Source: Hyphomonadaceae bacterium
GTDB taxonomy: Bacteria; Pseudomonadota; Alphaproteobacteria; Caulobacterales; Aquidulcibacteraceae
DNA: 64,000 bases
Reading direction: 5' to 3'
NCBI GenBank assembly: GCA_016791425.1
Contig: JAEUMQ010000017.1
Coordinates: forward strand, 62,001 to 126,000
Under the pieces are notes generated by a model. The model did no database searches and was not told where the DNA came from. It saw only the letters and a program-made list of their open reading frames with translations. Below are positions 27,126 through 36,684 of the stretch, piece by piece (positions within the stretch are counted from its first letter, which is position 1; each line of letters starts with the position of its first letter). The translations under genes were made by a program, and so were the position numbers.

Positions 27126-28169
27126 TCAGGCGACGTTCAGTCGCCGGAACTTGTTGAAGATCGCGAACGGCGCGCCGGAAAGATAAAGGTCCACGTACCG
27201 CAAGGACTGATAATCGCCGTTGAGCGCGACGCGCGGCAGCGCGTGGACATGCGCGCGGTGCGCGTTGAAGAGCAGCCCCTTGCGCGTCGTCACCGCGCTT
27301 GCGAACCCGAGCTCCTTGGCGATCTCGAACTCCCGCGGTCCCGCCGCGCGCGGATCGCCGTAAGGATAGGCCAGATGCTCCGGCCGCGCGCCGAGCGCCG
27401 CTTCGAGCGCCTTCGCGCCGTCTTCGATCTCGGCCCGCGCGCGCGCCGCGTCGAGCTTCGCCAGCGCATAATGCCCGACTGTGTGCGCGCCGATCGTGAC
27501 GATCGGATCGGCCGCAAGCTCCCGCACTTCCTCCCAGCTCATCGCCTGTCGCTCGCAGAGCGCCTTGAGCGACACCCCGTAGCGTTGCGCCAGGTCGCGC
27601 ACGAAGGCGCGCTGGCGGTCCTCGTCCGCCCACCACAGCCATTCATGCAGCGTCTGGAACGCCGCGGCCTTCTCCGCGATCGTGCGGCAGGGCAGGCGCT
27701 CCGCGCCGCCGTCGCGTGCAAAGGCGATATCGTCCTGGGTCGCGATCACGTCCTCGATCGCGTGCCACCACAATTCCGCACTCCCGTCCGGCAGCGCCGT
27801 CGCGACATAGACCGTGAACGGACAATCGAGCGCCTTCAGCGTCGGATAGGCGAGCTTGAGATTGTCGCGGTAGCCGTCGTCGAAGGTGAGGACCGCGAAC
27901 GGCGCGGCATCTTCGCTGGCGAGCCGGACGAGCGCCTCGTCCATGCTCACGATCTCGAACCCGCGCGCCCGGATCCGCTTCACTGCGGCGCCCAGGAATT
28001 CGGGGCTGAGGTGGAGGCCGTAGTTCGGGGAAAAGTCCGGCGGCGCCCCGCGCGACACCTGGTGCATCATGAAGATGATCCCGCGCCCGCGCGCGATCGG
28101 CGCCAGCGCCCGATAGGCGCCGGTGTAATAGAGCGTCTCCAGGCCCGCCTTCATCACGGCCGGATTCAT
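27126..28169 (-). CDS. Polysaccharide deacetylase family protein (NodB homology)
   Basis: The 347-residue protein has the NodB motif TFDDGYRDN at about residues 93-101 and a second metal-binding segment GAHTVGHYAL near 233, the positions of the Asp and His ligands in carbohydrate esterase family 4. There is no signal peptide, suggesting a cytoplasmic enzyme or one acting on a lipid-linked glycan. It resembles deacetylases in capsule or exopolysaccharide pathways, but no glycan cluster is near. Divergent from the NAD-GDH gene by 169 bp. Confidence 0.82.
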   Translation of the reverse strand: MNPAVMKAGLETLYYTGAYRALAPIARGRGIIFMMHQVSRGAPPDFSPNYGLHLSPEFLGAAVKRIRARGFEIVSMDEALVRLASEDAAPFAVLTFDDGYRDNLKLAYPTLKALDCPFTVYVATALPDGSAELWWHAIEDVIATQDDIAFARDGGAERLPCRTIAEKAAAFQTLHEWLWWADEDRQRAFVRDLAQRYGVSLKALCERQAMSWEEVRELAADPIVTIGAHTVGHYALAKLDAARARAEIEDGAKALEAALGARPEHLAYPYGDPRAAGPREFEIAKELGFASAVTTRKGLLFNAHRAHVHALPRVALNGDYQSLRYVDLYLSGAPFAIFNKFRRLNVA

Positions 28170-28338
28170 TAACTATCCCGTCTCTTCCGCACTCTGAGAA
28201 ATATCCTGCCGGAAATTGACCATTCAATGAAGGCGCCAGGTTGGTTTTGACCCCGCCGCCGCGAGCCCATTGCGCGGCTCTGGAAGAGGTTTAGGGTCCG
28301 CCCAAATCCCCTTTTCGACTTTCCCCAAGGCAAATCTC

Positions 28339-31300
28339 ATGGATACCGGCGCGCGCGGCGATCTGGCTGTGAACGTTGAGGATTTTCTATCGCGCGCTGG
28401 GATGGCCGGGCGTTGGCCCGCATTCAAGGCGGGCGCCCGCCTCGCGCCCGCCGCGGCGCAATTCCTGGCCGGCTTCCACGACGACGCCTCGATCGACGAA
28501 CTGGGCGATCTTGGCATCGACGATCTCATTTCGCTCGCGCACGAATTCTGGGCCTGGCGCGTCGAGCGCAAAGCCGGCGAGCAGAGCGTGCGCATCCGTC
28601 CCGCCAACGGCGTCGATGGGCGTGTTCTGAAACGCGACATCCTCGAGATCGTCGGGCCGGACATGCCGTTCCTGGTCGATTCCGTCATGGGCGAATTGAC
28701 CGACCATGGGGTCTCCGCGCTCGCGCTCTTCCATCCCATCGTCCGGGAAAACGGCGCCGCGGAATCCCTCATCCAGGTGCACATGCCGACGCTCTCGCCG
28801 GCTCGCGCCGCTGCGATCGCCGATGGCGTCGCCGCGACGCTCAAGGACGTGCGCGCCGCGGTCGGCGCCTTTGCGCAGATGAAGGAACGCATGCTCGACC
28901 GCGCGCAGGAATTGTCGCGCGCCTCGACGGACGCGCCCCGCGAGGCGGTGGACGAATCCGTCGCGTTCCTGCGCTGGCTCGCCGCCGATCGCTTCACGTT
29001 CCTTGGCGCGCGCGACTACGCCTATGTCCGCGGGCCCGATGGGCGCCTGCAGCCGGGCGAGCCGATTATCCTGGAGGAGACCGGCATCGGCCTTCTGGCC
29101 GACCCCGAGCGCTACGTCCTGCGCACCTCCAACGAGCCGCTCGTCATCACGCCCGAGATCCGCACCATCCTGGAGGATCCCACCCCGCTCATCGTCGCTA
29201 AATCCACGCTGCGCTCGCGCGTGCACCGCCGCGCGCCGGCCGACTATATCGGCGTCAAGCGCTATAACGCGGCCGGCGATGTCGTGGGCGAGACCCGCTT
29301 CGTCGGCCTCTTCGCCTCCGACGCCTACACCGAATCCACCCGCGAGGTTCCGCTCATCCGCCGCAAGGTCGCCTGGGTGCTCGAAGCCGCCGGCTTTCCT
29401 CCCGGCGGCCACAAGCACAAGACCATGCGCAACGTGCTGGAAACATATCCGCGCGACGAGCTGTGGCAGGTCGCCAAGGAGGAATTGCTCCGCATCGCCA
29501 AGGGTGTGATGCACCTGCTCGATCGCCCGCGCGCCCGCGCGTTCAATCGCCGCGATCCCTTCAACCGCTTCGTCACTGCGATCGCATACCTTCCGAAGGA
29601 TCGCTTCAACTCCACGCTGCGCGAAGCCGTCGGCGGCCGGCTCGAAGCCGCCTATGGCGGCCGTGTCGAGGCCTATCACACGCTGCTTTCGGACGGCCCG
29701 CTCGCGCGCGTCTTCTACGTCATCGGCGAAATCGACCGCGCACGCGCCGAGCCCGATCAGCAGATCCTGGACGACGAGATCGCCGCGCTCACCCACACCT
29801 GGGAGGACGGCTTCGAGGACGCGCTTGTCGCTTCCCCGTTCGACGAAGCGGCGCGCGAAGAGATCCGCCATCGTTATGCCGGCGCGTTCTCCGCCGGCTA
29901 TCGCGATCGCTACGACGCGGAAGAATCGCTCGTCGATATCGCCGCCATCGCCAATGCGCGCGAGGACGCGCCCGTCCATGTCCGCGCCTACCGCATCGCC
30001 AAGGACACGCCCGAGATCGTCCGTTGCAAGATCTACTCGCGCGGCGAGGTGCTGCCGCTCTCCGCCATGGTCCCGATCCTGGAGAACATGGGCCTCTTCG
30101 TCACCGCGGAAGTGAACTTCGCCGTCCGCCTCGCGTCCGTCGCCGGCAAGCCCGAGCTCGAAGTGCACATCCACGAGCTCAAGATGCGCTCGGGGGAGAG
30201 CGCGGCCATCGATCTGAAAAAAGTCGGCCTGTGCTTCGAGGACGCCTTCGCCGCGGTCTGGACCGGCCAGGCCGAGAATGACGGCTTCAACCGCCTCATC
30301 CTGAAGCTCCCCGCGCAATGGCGCGACGCTGCGCTCCTGCGCGCGCTCGCGCGCTTCCGCCAGCAGACGGGCCTCGATCCCTCCCAGCCCGTGCAGGAGG
30401 AGGCGCTCGCCGCCAATCCGCACATCGCCGCGCTCATTCTCGAGCTTTTCGCGGTGCGCTTCGATCCCGCGAATGGCCTTGGGCAGGATGCGCGCGCCGC
30501 ACAGGTTGCCGAGATCGAGGCGAAGATCGACGATGCGCTGAACGCCGTCGCCAGCCTCGATTCCGATCGCGTGCTCCGCCGCATCGCCAAGCTCGTCGGC
30601 GCCATCACCCGCACCAATTTCTACGCCCGCAAGTCCTGCATGAGCTTCAAGATCGCCAGCCGCACGCTAGACGATCTGCCGCTCCCGAAGCCCTATCGCG
30701 AGATTTGGGTGTCGTCCCCGCAGGTGGAGGGCGTGCACCTGCGCTTCGGCCCCGTCGCGCGCGGCGGCCTGCGCTGGACCGACCGCCGCGACGACTTCCG
30801 CACCGAAGTGCTCGACCTGGTGAAGGCCCAGCAGGTGAAGAACTCGATCATCGTACCGGTCGGCGCCAAGGGCGGCTTCTTTCCGAAGCAATTGCCCGCG
30901 CGCGGCGCGCCGGGCTTCCTCGAAGCGGGGCAGGCGGCCTACCGCACCTTCCTGCGCGGGCTCCTCGACATCACCGACAACATCGCCGGCGCCGAGATCG
31001 TTCCGCCGAAGAATGTCGTTCGATGGGACGCCGACGATCCCTATCTCGTCGTCGCCGCCGACAAGGGCACCGCGACTTTCTCCGACATCGCCAATTCCAT
31101 ATCCGCCGAGTACGGCCATTGGCTCGGCGACGCCTTCGCTTCCGGCGGCTCCGCCGGCTACGATCACAAGGCGATGGGCATCACCGCCAAGGGCGCCTGG
31201 GAAGCCGTGAAGCGCCACTTCCGCGAGATCGGCAAGAACATCCAGGAAGAGCCGTTCACGATGATCGGCGTCGGCGACATGTCCGGCGACGTGTTCGGCA

Positions 31301-33195
31301 ACGGCGTGCTCCTCTCGCGCCAGATCAGGCTCGTCGCCGCCTTCGATCACCGCGACATCTTCATCGATCCAGCCCCCGATCCCGAAGCGAGCTGGATCGA
31401 GCGCAAGCGCATGTTCGATCTGCCGCGCTCGAGCTGGCAGGACTATACCAAGTCTCTCATCTCGCAGGGCGGCGGCGTCTTCTCCCGCAGCCTGAAAGCC
31501 GTGCCGCTGTCGCCCGAGATGCAGGCCCTGGCCGGCCTCTCCGCCAAGACCGCGACGCCGGCCGAGCTCATCTCCGCGCTCCTGAAGGCGCCGGCCGAGC
31601 TCTTGTGGTTCGGCGGCATCGGCACCTTCGTCAAAGCCAAGGCCGAAAGCCATGCCGAGGTCGGCGACAAGGCCAATGACGGCGTGCGCGTGGACGCAGA
31701 GGATGTGGCCGCGCAAATCATCGCCGAGGGCGCCAATCTCGGCATCACCCAGGCCGGCCGCATCGCCTTCGCGAGAAAAGGCGGTCGCATCAATTCCGAC
31801 GCGGTCGATAATTCCGCCGGCGTCGATACCTCCGACCACGAGGTGAACATCAAGATCCTGCTCGCCGATGCGATCGGCGCCGGCGCGCTGAAGTCCAGCG
31901 AGCGCGACGCATTGCTCGCCGACATGACCGACGAGGTCGCCCGCCTCGTGCTCATCGACAATTACGATCAGACCAAGGCGCTCTCCCTCGCCCAGGCCAC
32001 CGCGTCCGCCGATCTCGACGCCGGCGAGCGCATGATCGAGCGCCTGGAGCGCTCCGGTAAGCTCATTCGCCGCGTCGAGGGCCTTCCGAGCGCGGAGGAA
32101 TTCCGCGCCCGCCGCGCCGCGGGGCAAGGCCTCGCGCGCCCCGAGCTCTCCAAGCTCCTCGCCTACGGCAAGATCGATCTCTTCGACGCACTCGTCGCCA
32201 GCCCCGCGCCCGACGATCCCCACTTCGAAGGCCCGCTCGTCCACTACTTCCCGACCCCGCTCAAGCGGTTCGAGCCGCAGATGCGTCGCCATCGCCTGCG
32301 TCGCGAGATCATCGCCACCTACCTCGCCGACGATCTCATCAATATGGGCGGCCCCACCTTCGTCGATCGCATGCACGAAGCCGTGCATGCCGATCCCGTC
32401 TCCATCGCCTGCGCGTTCGAGGCGAGCCGCCACATCCTGCGTCTCGACGATTTCTTCGCCCGCGTCGATGCGCTCGACAATCTGGCGCCGGCCAAGGTGC
32501 AGACCGACCTCTGCCTGGAATCCACCCGCGCGCTCCGCCGCGCCACGACCTATCTCGTGCGCCATGGCGGTCTCGCCCAAGGGGCGTCGCCAGGCCGCAC
32601 CATCGAGGACCTGATCGCCTTTTACCGCCCGCAGGTGGACGCTCAGCGCGATCTCATCTGGGCGAGCCTCACCACAGTGGAGCGCCGCCGCGCCGAGGCC
32701 CGCCGCGGCGCCTTCCAGTCCGCCGGCGCCCCCGCGGATGTGGCGCTGCACGGCGCCGCGCTTTCCCCTCTCGCCGCCGCCCTCGACGTCGCCGACATCG
32801 CCGCGCGCCGCAACTGGCCGGCGCCTGCCGCAGCCTTCCTTTATCGCGCGCTCGGCGCCGAGTTCGGCATCGACCGCCTGGTCGCCGCCGCCATGGGCCT
32901 TTCGCTCGATCAGCACTGGGATCGCCTCGCCGCGCGCCGTGCGACCGAGGATTTGTTCGACCGTCAGCGCGCGCTCGCCGAAGCCGCGCTCGCCGCAATC
33001 GGCGCCCCGCCGGATCGTCCGGACGCGGAATGGGGGACGCGCGCCGCCGCCGAATGGGCCGCAAGCCTAGGAGCCCCCGCCGAATCCGCCCGCCGCACGC
33101 TGGCCGAGCTCGAAGGGCAGGGCGGCTGGACCTTCGCCAAGCTCGTCATCGCCGCCGCCGAGATGCACGCGCTCGCCGGCGCGGTGGAACAATAG
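28339..33195 (+). CDS. gdhB: NAD-specific glutamate dehydrogenase, large (180-kDa class)
   Basis: The 1618-residue protein converts glutamate to 2-oxoglutarate and ammonia using NAD, supplying carbon from amino acids. Long N-terminal ACT-like regulatory regions precede the catalytic core. The core shows GGLRWTDRRDDFRTEV and VPVGAKGGFFPK at about residues 808-850, followed by GVGDMSGDVFGNG, VSGGIGTF-like WFGGIGTF and EGANLGITQ in the dinucleotide-binding region. Length and motifs match the L_180 class typical of alphaproteobacteria. The ATG at 28339 follows AAGG. The symbol gdhB is one used for this class. Confidence 0.93.
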   Translation: MDTGARGDLAVNVEDFLSRAGMAGRWPAFKAGARLAPAAAQFLAGFHDDASIDELGDLGIDDLISLAHEFWAWRVERKAGEQSVRIRPANGVDGRVLKRDILEIVGPDMPFLVDSVMGELTDHGVSALALFHPIVRENGAAESLIQVHMPTLSPARAAAIADGVAATLKDVRAAVGAFAQMKERMLDRAQELSRASTDAPREAVDESVAFLRWLAADRFTFLGARDYAYVRGPDGRLQPGEPIILEETGIGLLADPERYVLRTSNEPLVITPEIRTILEDPTPLIVAKSTLRSRVHRRAPADYIGVKRYNAAGDVVGETRFVGLFASDAYTESTREVPLIRRKVAWVLEAAGFPPGGHKHKTMRNVLETYPRDELWQVAKEELLRIAKGVMHLLDRPRARAFNRRDPFNRFVTAIAYLPKDRFNSTLREAVGGRLEAAYGGRVEAYHTLLSDGPLARVFYVIGEIDRARAEPDQQILDDEIAALTHTWEDGFEDALVASPFDEAAREEIRHRYAGAFSAGYRDRYDAEESLVDIAAIANAREDAPVHVRAYRIAKDTPEIVRCKIYSRGEVLPLSAMVPILENMGLFVTAEVNFAVRLASVAGKPELEVHIHELKMRSGESAAIDLKKVGLCFEDAFAAVWTGQAENDGFNRLILKLPAQWRDAALLRALARFRQQTGLDPSQPVQEEALAANPHIAALILELFAVRFDPANGLGQDARAAQVAEIEAKIDDALNAVASLDSDRVLRRIAKLVGAITRTNFYARKSCMSFKIASRTLDDLPLPKPYREIWVSSPQVEGVHLRFGPVARGGLRWTDRRDDFRTEVLDLVKAQQVKNSIIVPVGAKGGFFPKQLPARGAPGFLEAGQAAYRTFLRGLLDITDNIAGAEIVPPKNVVRWDADDPYLVVAADKGTATFSDIANSISAEYGHWLGDAFASGGSAGYDHKAMGITAKGAWEAVKRHFREIGKNIQEEPFTMIGVGDMSGDVFGNGVLLSRQIRLVAAFDHRDIFIDPAPDPEASWIERKRMFDLPRSSWQDYTKSLISQGGGVFSRSLKAVPLSPEMQALAGLSAKTATPAELISALLKAPAELLWFGGIGTFVKAKAESHAEVGDKANDGVRVDAEDVAAQIIAEGANLGITQAGRIAFARKGGRINSDAVDNSAGVDTSDHEVNIKILLADAIGAGALKSSERDALLADMTDEVARLVLIDNYDQTKALSLAQATASADLDAGERMIERLERSGKLIRRVEGLPSAEEFRARRAAGQGLARPELSKLLAYGKIDLFDALVASPAPDDPHFEGPLVHYFPTPLKRFEPQMRRHRLRREIIATYLADDLINMGGPTFVDRMHEAVHADPVSIACAFEASRHILRLDDFFARVDALDNLAPAKVQTDLCLESTRALRRATTYLVRHGGLAQGASPGRTIEDLIAFYRPQVDAQRDLIWASLTTVERRRAEARRGAFQSAGAPADVALHGAALSPLAAALDVADIAARRNWPAPAAAFLYRALGAEFGIDRLVAAAMGLSLDQHWDRLAARRATEDLFDRQRALAEAALAAIGAPPDRPDAEWGTRAAAEWAASLGAPAESARRTLAELEGQGGWTFAKLVIAAAEMHALAGAVEQ

Positions 33196-33750
33196 ATGGA
33201 TCGGCTTGCCGGCTTCAGCCTCGAGACATGGCTCGCCATCGGCTCCGGCGTGCTCGCCGTGCTCTCCTTCCTGTTCAATTGGGTCGTCGTCTCGCGCCAG
33301 AGCGCGCGTGAAGCCGAGACTCTCCGCGCCGCGCGCGACGCCGATCTCATCGCCTGGGCCGACGACGCCATCGCCGCCCTGGGCGACGCCCAGGAATTGC
33401 TCCGCGAGCGCGGCCGAACGTTGAGCGCCGACGCCTTCAAGGTCGGCCATTCGAAGTGCCGCACGCGCTTCACCGTGCTGCTCGACCGCGGCCGTCTCTT
33501 CTTTCCCGGCGCGCTTGCGGACGGCGAGGATGACAATCGGGAGAGCGCCTATCGCGGCCGCTCGCACCCCGCATTGCAGGCGCTCTTCGACGCCTACCAG
33601 GTCGTCACCAAGACCAATCGCGACAATGTCGAGTACACCCGCGAGGACGTCATGGCGCTGGTCGCCGCGCGCCGTCGCTTCGTCTCCGAAGTCTTCGACG
33701 CCGTCGATCCGCGCCGCCGCGTCGCCGCCATCGCGCGCCTGACGCGATAG
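33196..33750 (+). CDS. Single-pass membrane protein of unknown function
   Basis: The ATG follows the NAD-GDH stop with no gap, so the gene is in the same transcript. The 184-residue product has one N-terminal helix (about residues 11-32) and a helical cytoplasmic domain rich in Arg, Asp and Glu, including GRSHPALQALFDAYQ and a C-terminal helix. No family was recognised. Confidence 0.65.
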   Translation: MDRLAGFSLETWLAIGSGVLAVLSFLFNWVVVSRQSAREAETLRAARDADLIAWADDAIAALGDAQELLRERGRTLSADAFKVGHSKCRTRFTVLLDRGRLFFPGALADGEDDNRESAYRGRSHPALQALFDAYQVVTKTNRDNVEYTREDVMALVAARRRFVSEVFDAVDPRRRVAAIARLTR

Positions 33751-33753
33751 GCG

Positions 33754-34575
33754 TTACGCCGCGCCGCGCAGCAGCGCCTGATAATGCCCGATCGCGCGCG
33801 CTGTGAGCTCCGGATCGTACCGCACGCGCATATCGTTCGCGCCTTCCTCGTCGAAGGCGTGCGTCGCCGCCGCGAAGAACTCGGACGTGATCGGCACATC
33901 GTCCATCTCCAGTCGCCGCACCAGCTTGAGCGGCCCGGCTTTCCCGACGACATAATCCTTCCCGCCGACGATCACGCATGTTTTCGGGCTGATCCGCCAG
34001 CCCTTCGCGCCGGCCACGCTGCCGATGCCCGCATAGGGATACACCAGGAACGCCGCCACGACGCCCGCCAGCACATCCTCCGGCAACGGAGCGATCTTCG
34101 TCGCGCGTTCTGCAGCCGCGCGCGGCATCGAGAGCGCGTCCGCCGCGGTCCACCCCCCATGACTCCAGCCCGCGAGCGCGATGCGCCGCGGATCGGCCCA
34201 ATCCTGTCGCCGCGCCCATTCCAGCGCCGCGTAGAGATCGCCCGCGCGCTCGGGCCCCTGCAAGCGCAGGCCCGAACACACGGTTGCGTACGCCTGCGTC
34301 TTCGAAATGTTCCGGTGCGCATAGGAATCCACGATGCACGCCGCCCAGCCCGCTTCGCGCGCGGCCTCGGCATAGACGCCCTGCAACGGCTTCACCCCGC
34401 CGCAGCCGTGAAACTGCAGCACGACCGGAAACGGCCCCTCGCCATGCGGCTTCACGATCCGGATGTGCGGCGCGAGCGCCGCGATCCGCGTCTCGAACGA
34501 GCTCATGCTGAGCGGCCCAGATTGCGCGCCTTCCCGGTTGTCGGGATGGGACGGGAAGGGGAGTGCATCTGCCAT
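33754..34575 (-). CDS. Dienelactone hydrolase-like alpha/beta hydrolase
   Basis: The 273-residue protein has the alpha/beta hydrolase core with FHGCGG (oxyanion region), the nucleophile elbow AGWSHGGW with serine near residue 140, and the C-terminal ATHAFDEEG, where the histidine fits the dienelactone hydrolase family. The ATG at 34575 is preferred; the upstream codons towards 34602 overlap the promoter region of the divergent lipoprotein gene. A start at the MSS residues near 34506 is also possible. Substrate unknown. Confidence 0.78.
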   Translation of the reverse strand: MADALPFPSHPDNREGAQSGPLSMSSFETRIAALAPHIRIVKPHGEGPFPVVLQFHGCGGVKPLQGVYAEAAREAGWAACIVDSYAHRNISKTQAYATVCSGLRLQGPERAGDLYAALEWARRQDWADPRRIALAGWSHGGWTAADALSMPRAAAERATKIAPLPEDVLAGVVAAFLVYPYAGIGSVAGAKGWRISPKTCVIVGGKDYVVGKAGPLKLVRRLEMDDVPITSEFFAAATHAFDEEGANDMRVRYDPELTARAIGHYQALLRGAA

Positions 34576-34616
34576 GTTTGGAATATAGTCACGACGCGAC
34601 ACAAGGGAGGCGTGAG

Positions 34617-35078
34617 GTGCTGAGACGAACTTTCCTTCTGGGCGCCGCCGCGCTCAGCGCTTGCGGCCCCTCATTGCCGGCGGTTCCGCCCGAGCGCGTC
34701 GTGGATCGCATCTACGATCCCTATCGCGGCCGCGGCGAAGGCGGCCGCATGCGCCTGCAGAACGCCGCGCCCTGGACCGACGATCTGAAGAACATGATCG
34801 CCGCCGCCGACCGCCGCGCCGTGCAGACGGGCAAGACCTGGATCGAGGTCGATCCCTTCCTGAATGCGCGCGACGTCGAGGTCGGCCAGATCTCCGCCAC
34901 GGCCGATGCCCCGCCGGCCGACGGCAAGGCGACCGTGACCGCGCGCTTCACGCTCTCGGGCCAGCCGGGCCAGGTCACGTACGACCTGGTCGTCGTCGGC
35001 AAGGAATGGCGCGTCGCCAACATCCGCGGCGAGAACTACAATCTCGAAGCCATCGCCGCCCGCGGCGTGGTGAATTGA
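34617..35078 (+). CDS. Lipoprotein, DUF3828/NTF2-like
   Basis: The GTG at 34617 has GGGAGG at 34605-34610. The 153-residue product begins with a short lipoprotein signal ([18 protein letters not shown], lipobox LSAC). The mature domain reads [11 protein letters not shown], then WTDDLKNMI..., [14 protein letters not shown] and [12 protein letters not shown], the pattern of small periplasmic DUF3828-like domains. Function unknown. It is divergent from the esterase gene across about 41 bp. Confidence 0.72.
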   Translation: MLRRTFLLGAAALSACGPSLPAVPPERVVDRIYDPYRGRGEGGRMRLQNAAPWTDDLKNMIAAADRRAVQTGKTWIEVDPFLNARDVEVGQISATADAPPADGKATVTARFTLSGQPGQVTYDLVVVGKEWRVANIRGENYNLEAIAARGVVN

Positions 35079-35082
35079 GCGC

Positions 35083-36675
35083 TCAGTGCTTGAAGTGCCG
35101 CATGCCGGTGAACGCCATGGCGAGGCCCGCCGCGTCGGCCGCCGCGATCACCTCGTCGTCCTTCACCGAGCCGCCCGGCTGGATGATGCATGTCGCGCCA
35201 GCCTCCGCCGCTTGCAGCAATCCGTCCGGGAACGGAAAGAACGCGTCCGACGCGCAGGCTGAGCCCTTGGTCAGCGGCTCCGCCCATCCCGCGGCTTCCG
35301 CCGCCTCGCGCGCGCGGATCGCCGCGATGCGCGCGCTGTCGCGCCGGTTCATCTGCCCCGCGCCGATCCCGGCCGTGCGCCCGTCCTTGGCGTAGACGAT
35401 CGCGTTCGACGCCACGTGCTTGCACACCGTGAACGCGAAGAGCATGTCGCGAATCTGCGCGGGCGTCGGCTTTGCCTTCGTCACGATCTTGAGGTCCGCC
35501 ACCGAGATGCGCCCATTGTCGCGCGATTGCGCGAGGAAGCCGCCCGCGATGGATTTCACCTTCACGCCCGGCGCCCACGGATCGGGAAGCCCGCCGGTCA
35601 GCAGCAGGCGCAAATTCTTCTTCGCCGCGAACACCGCAATCGCGTCTTCGTCCGCATCCGGCGCGATCACCACTTCAGTGAAGATTCGCGTGATCGCCTC
35701 CGCGGCGCGCGCATCGAGCTTGCGGTTGAGCGCAACCACGCCGCCGAACGCCGACACCGGATCGCATGCGAACGCGTGCTCATAGGCTTCCTCCGGGCTC
35801 GCGCCGAGCGCCACGCCGCACGGATTGGCGTGCTTGATGATCGCTACAGCGGCGCTCTGCGCCGGATCGAATTCCGCGACGAGCTCGACCGCCGCGTCCG
35901 CGTCGTTGAGATTGTTGTACGAGAGCTCCTTGCCCTGCAGCTGCCGCGCAGTCGCGACGCCCGGCCGCTGCTCCGCGGTGCGATAGAGCGCCGCCTTCTG
36001 GTGTGGGTTCTCCCCGTACCGCAGCGTCTGCGCGAGCCTGCCGCCCAAGCCCCGCCAGGGCAGGGCGAACTCGCCGATCTCGCCGGCGAACCAGCTCGAG
36101 ATCGCGGAATCATAGGCCGCCGTGCGCGCATACGTCTTCGCCGCGAGATATTTCCGCAGCGCCAAAGTCGTCGCGCCGCCATGCGCCCGCATCTCGGCCA
36201 GGATCGCGTCGAGATCCTCGCCGTCCGTGGCGAGCGTGACGAACGTATGGTTCTTCGCCGCAGCGCGCAGCATCGCGGGTCCGCCGATATCGATGTTCTC
36301 GATGCAATCGTCGAAGTCCGCGCCGCGCGCGATGGTTTCCTCGAACGGGTAGAGGTTCACGTAGAGGAGATCGATCGGCTGGATATGGTGCGCCTTCATC
36401 GCCTCCACGTGCGCGTGCGAGTCGCGAACCGCGAGCAGGCCTCCGTGTACGCCCGGATGCAGCGTCTTCACGCGTCCATCCATCATCTCGGGAAAATGCG
36501 TCAGCGCCGACACGTCCGTCACCGGAATGCCCGCGCTCGCGATCGCGCTCTTCGTGCCGCCGGTCGAGACGAGTGCCACGCCAAGCTCGTGTAGCGCGCG
36601 CGCCGCGTGCTCAAGGCCCGTCTTGTCGGAAACTGAAATGAGCGCCCGTTTGATGGGCGCAAGATTGGCTGTCAT
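35083..36675 (-). CDS. purH: Bifunctional AICAR transformylase / IMP cyclohydrolase
   Basis: The 530-residue enzyme carries out the last two steps of purine biosynthesis. The N-terminal MGS-like cyclohydrolase domain shows [25 protein letters not shown] and DGRVKTLHP; the C-terminal transformylase domain contains [10 protein letters not shown] and [10 protein letters not shown]. It is complete and of usual length. It starts 9 bp after the heparinase-like gene on the same strand, and belongs to the rpe-heparinase-purH string. Confidence 0.95.
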   Translation of the reverse strand: MTANLAPIKRALISVSDKTGLEHAARALHELGVALVSTGGTKSAIASAGIPVTDVSALTHFPEMMDGRVKTLHPGVHGGLLAVRDSHAHVEAMKAHHIQPIDLLYVNLYPFEETIARGADFDDCIENIDIGGPAMLRAAAKNHTFVTLATDGEDLDAILAEMRAHGGATTLALRKYLAAKTYARTAAYDSAISSWFAGEIGEFALPWRGLGGRLAQTLRYGENPHQKAALYRTAEQRPGVATARQLQGKELSYNNLNDADAAVELVAEFDPAQSAAVAIIKHANPCGVALGASPEEAYEHAFACDPVSAFGGVVALNRKLDARAAEAITRIFTEVVIAPDADEDAIAVFAAKKNLRLLLTGGLPDPWAPGVKVKSIAGGFLAQSRDNGRISVADLKIVTKAKPTPAQIRDMLFAFTVCKHVASNAIVYAKDGRTAGIGAGQMNRRDSARIAAIRAREAAEAAGWAEPLTKGSACASDAFFPFPDGLLQAAEAGATCIIQPGGSVKDDEVIAAADAAGLAMAFTGMRHFKH

Positions 36676-36684
36676 GTGTCCATC

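Noticed and set aside
28387-32916. Two very long minus-strand frames antisense to the NAD-GDH gene
   Set aside because: They follow the codon structure of the sense gene and have shadow-type composition; no domains were recognised.
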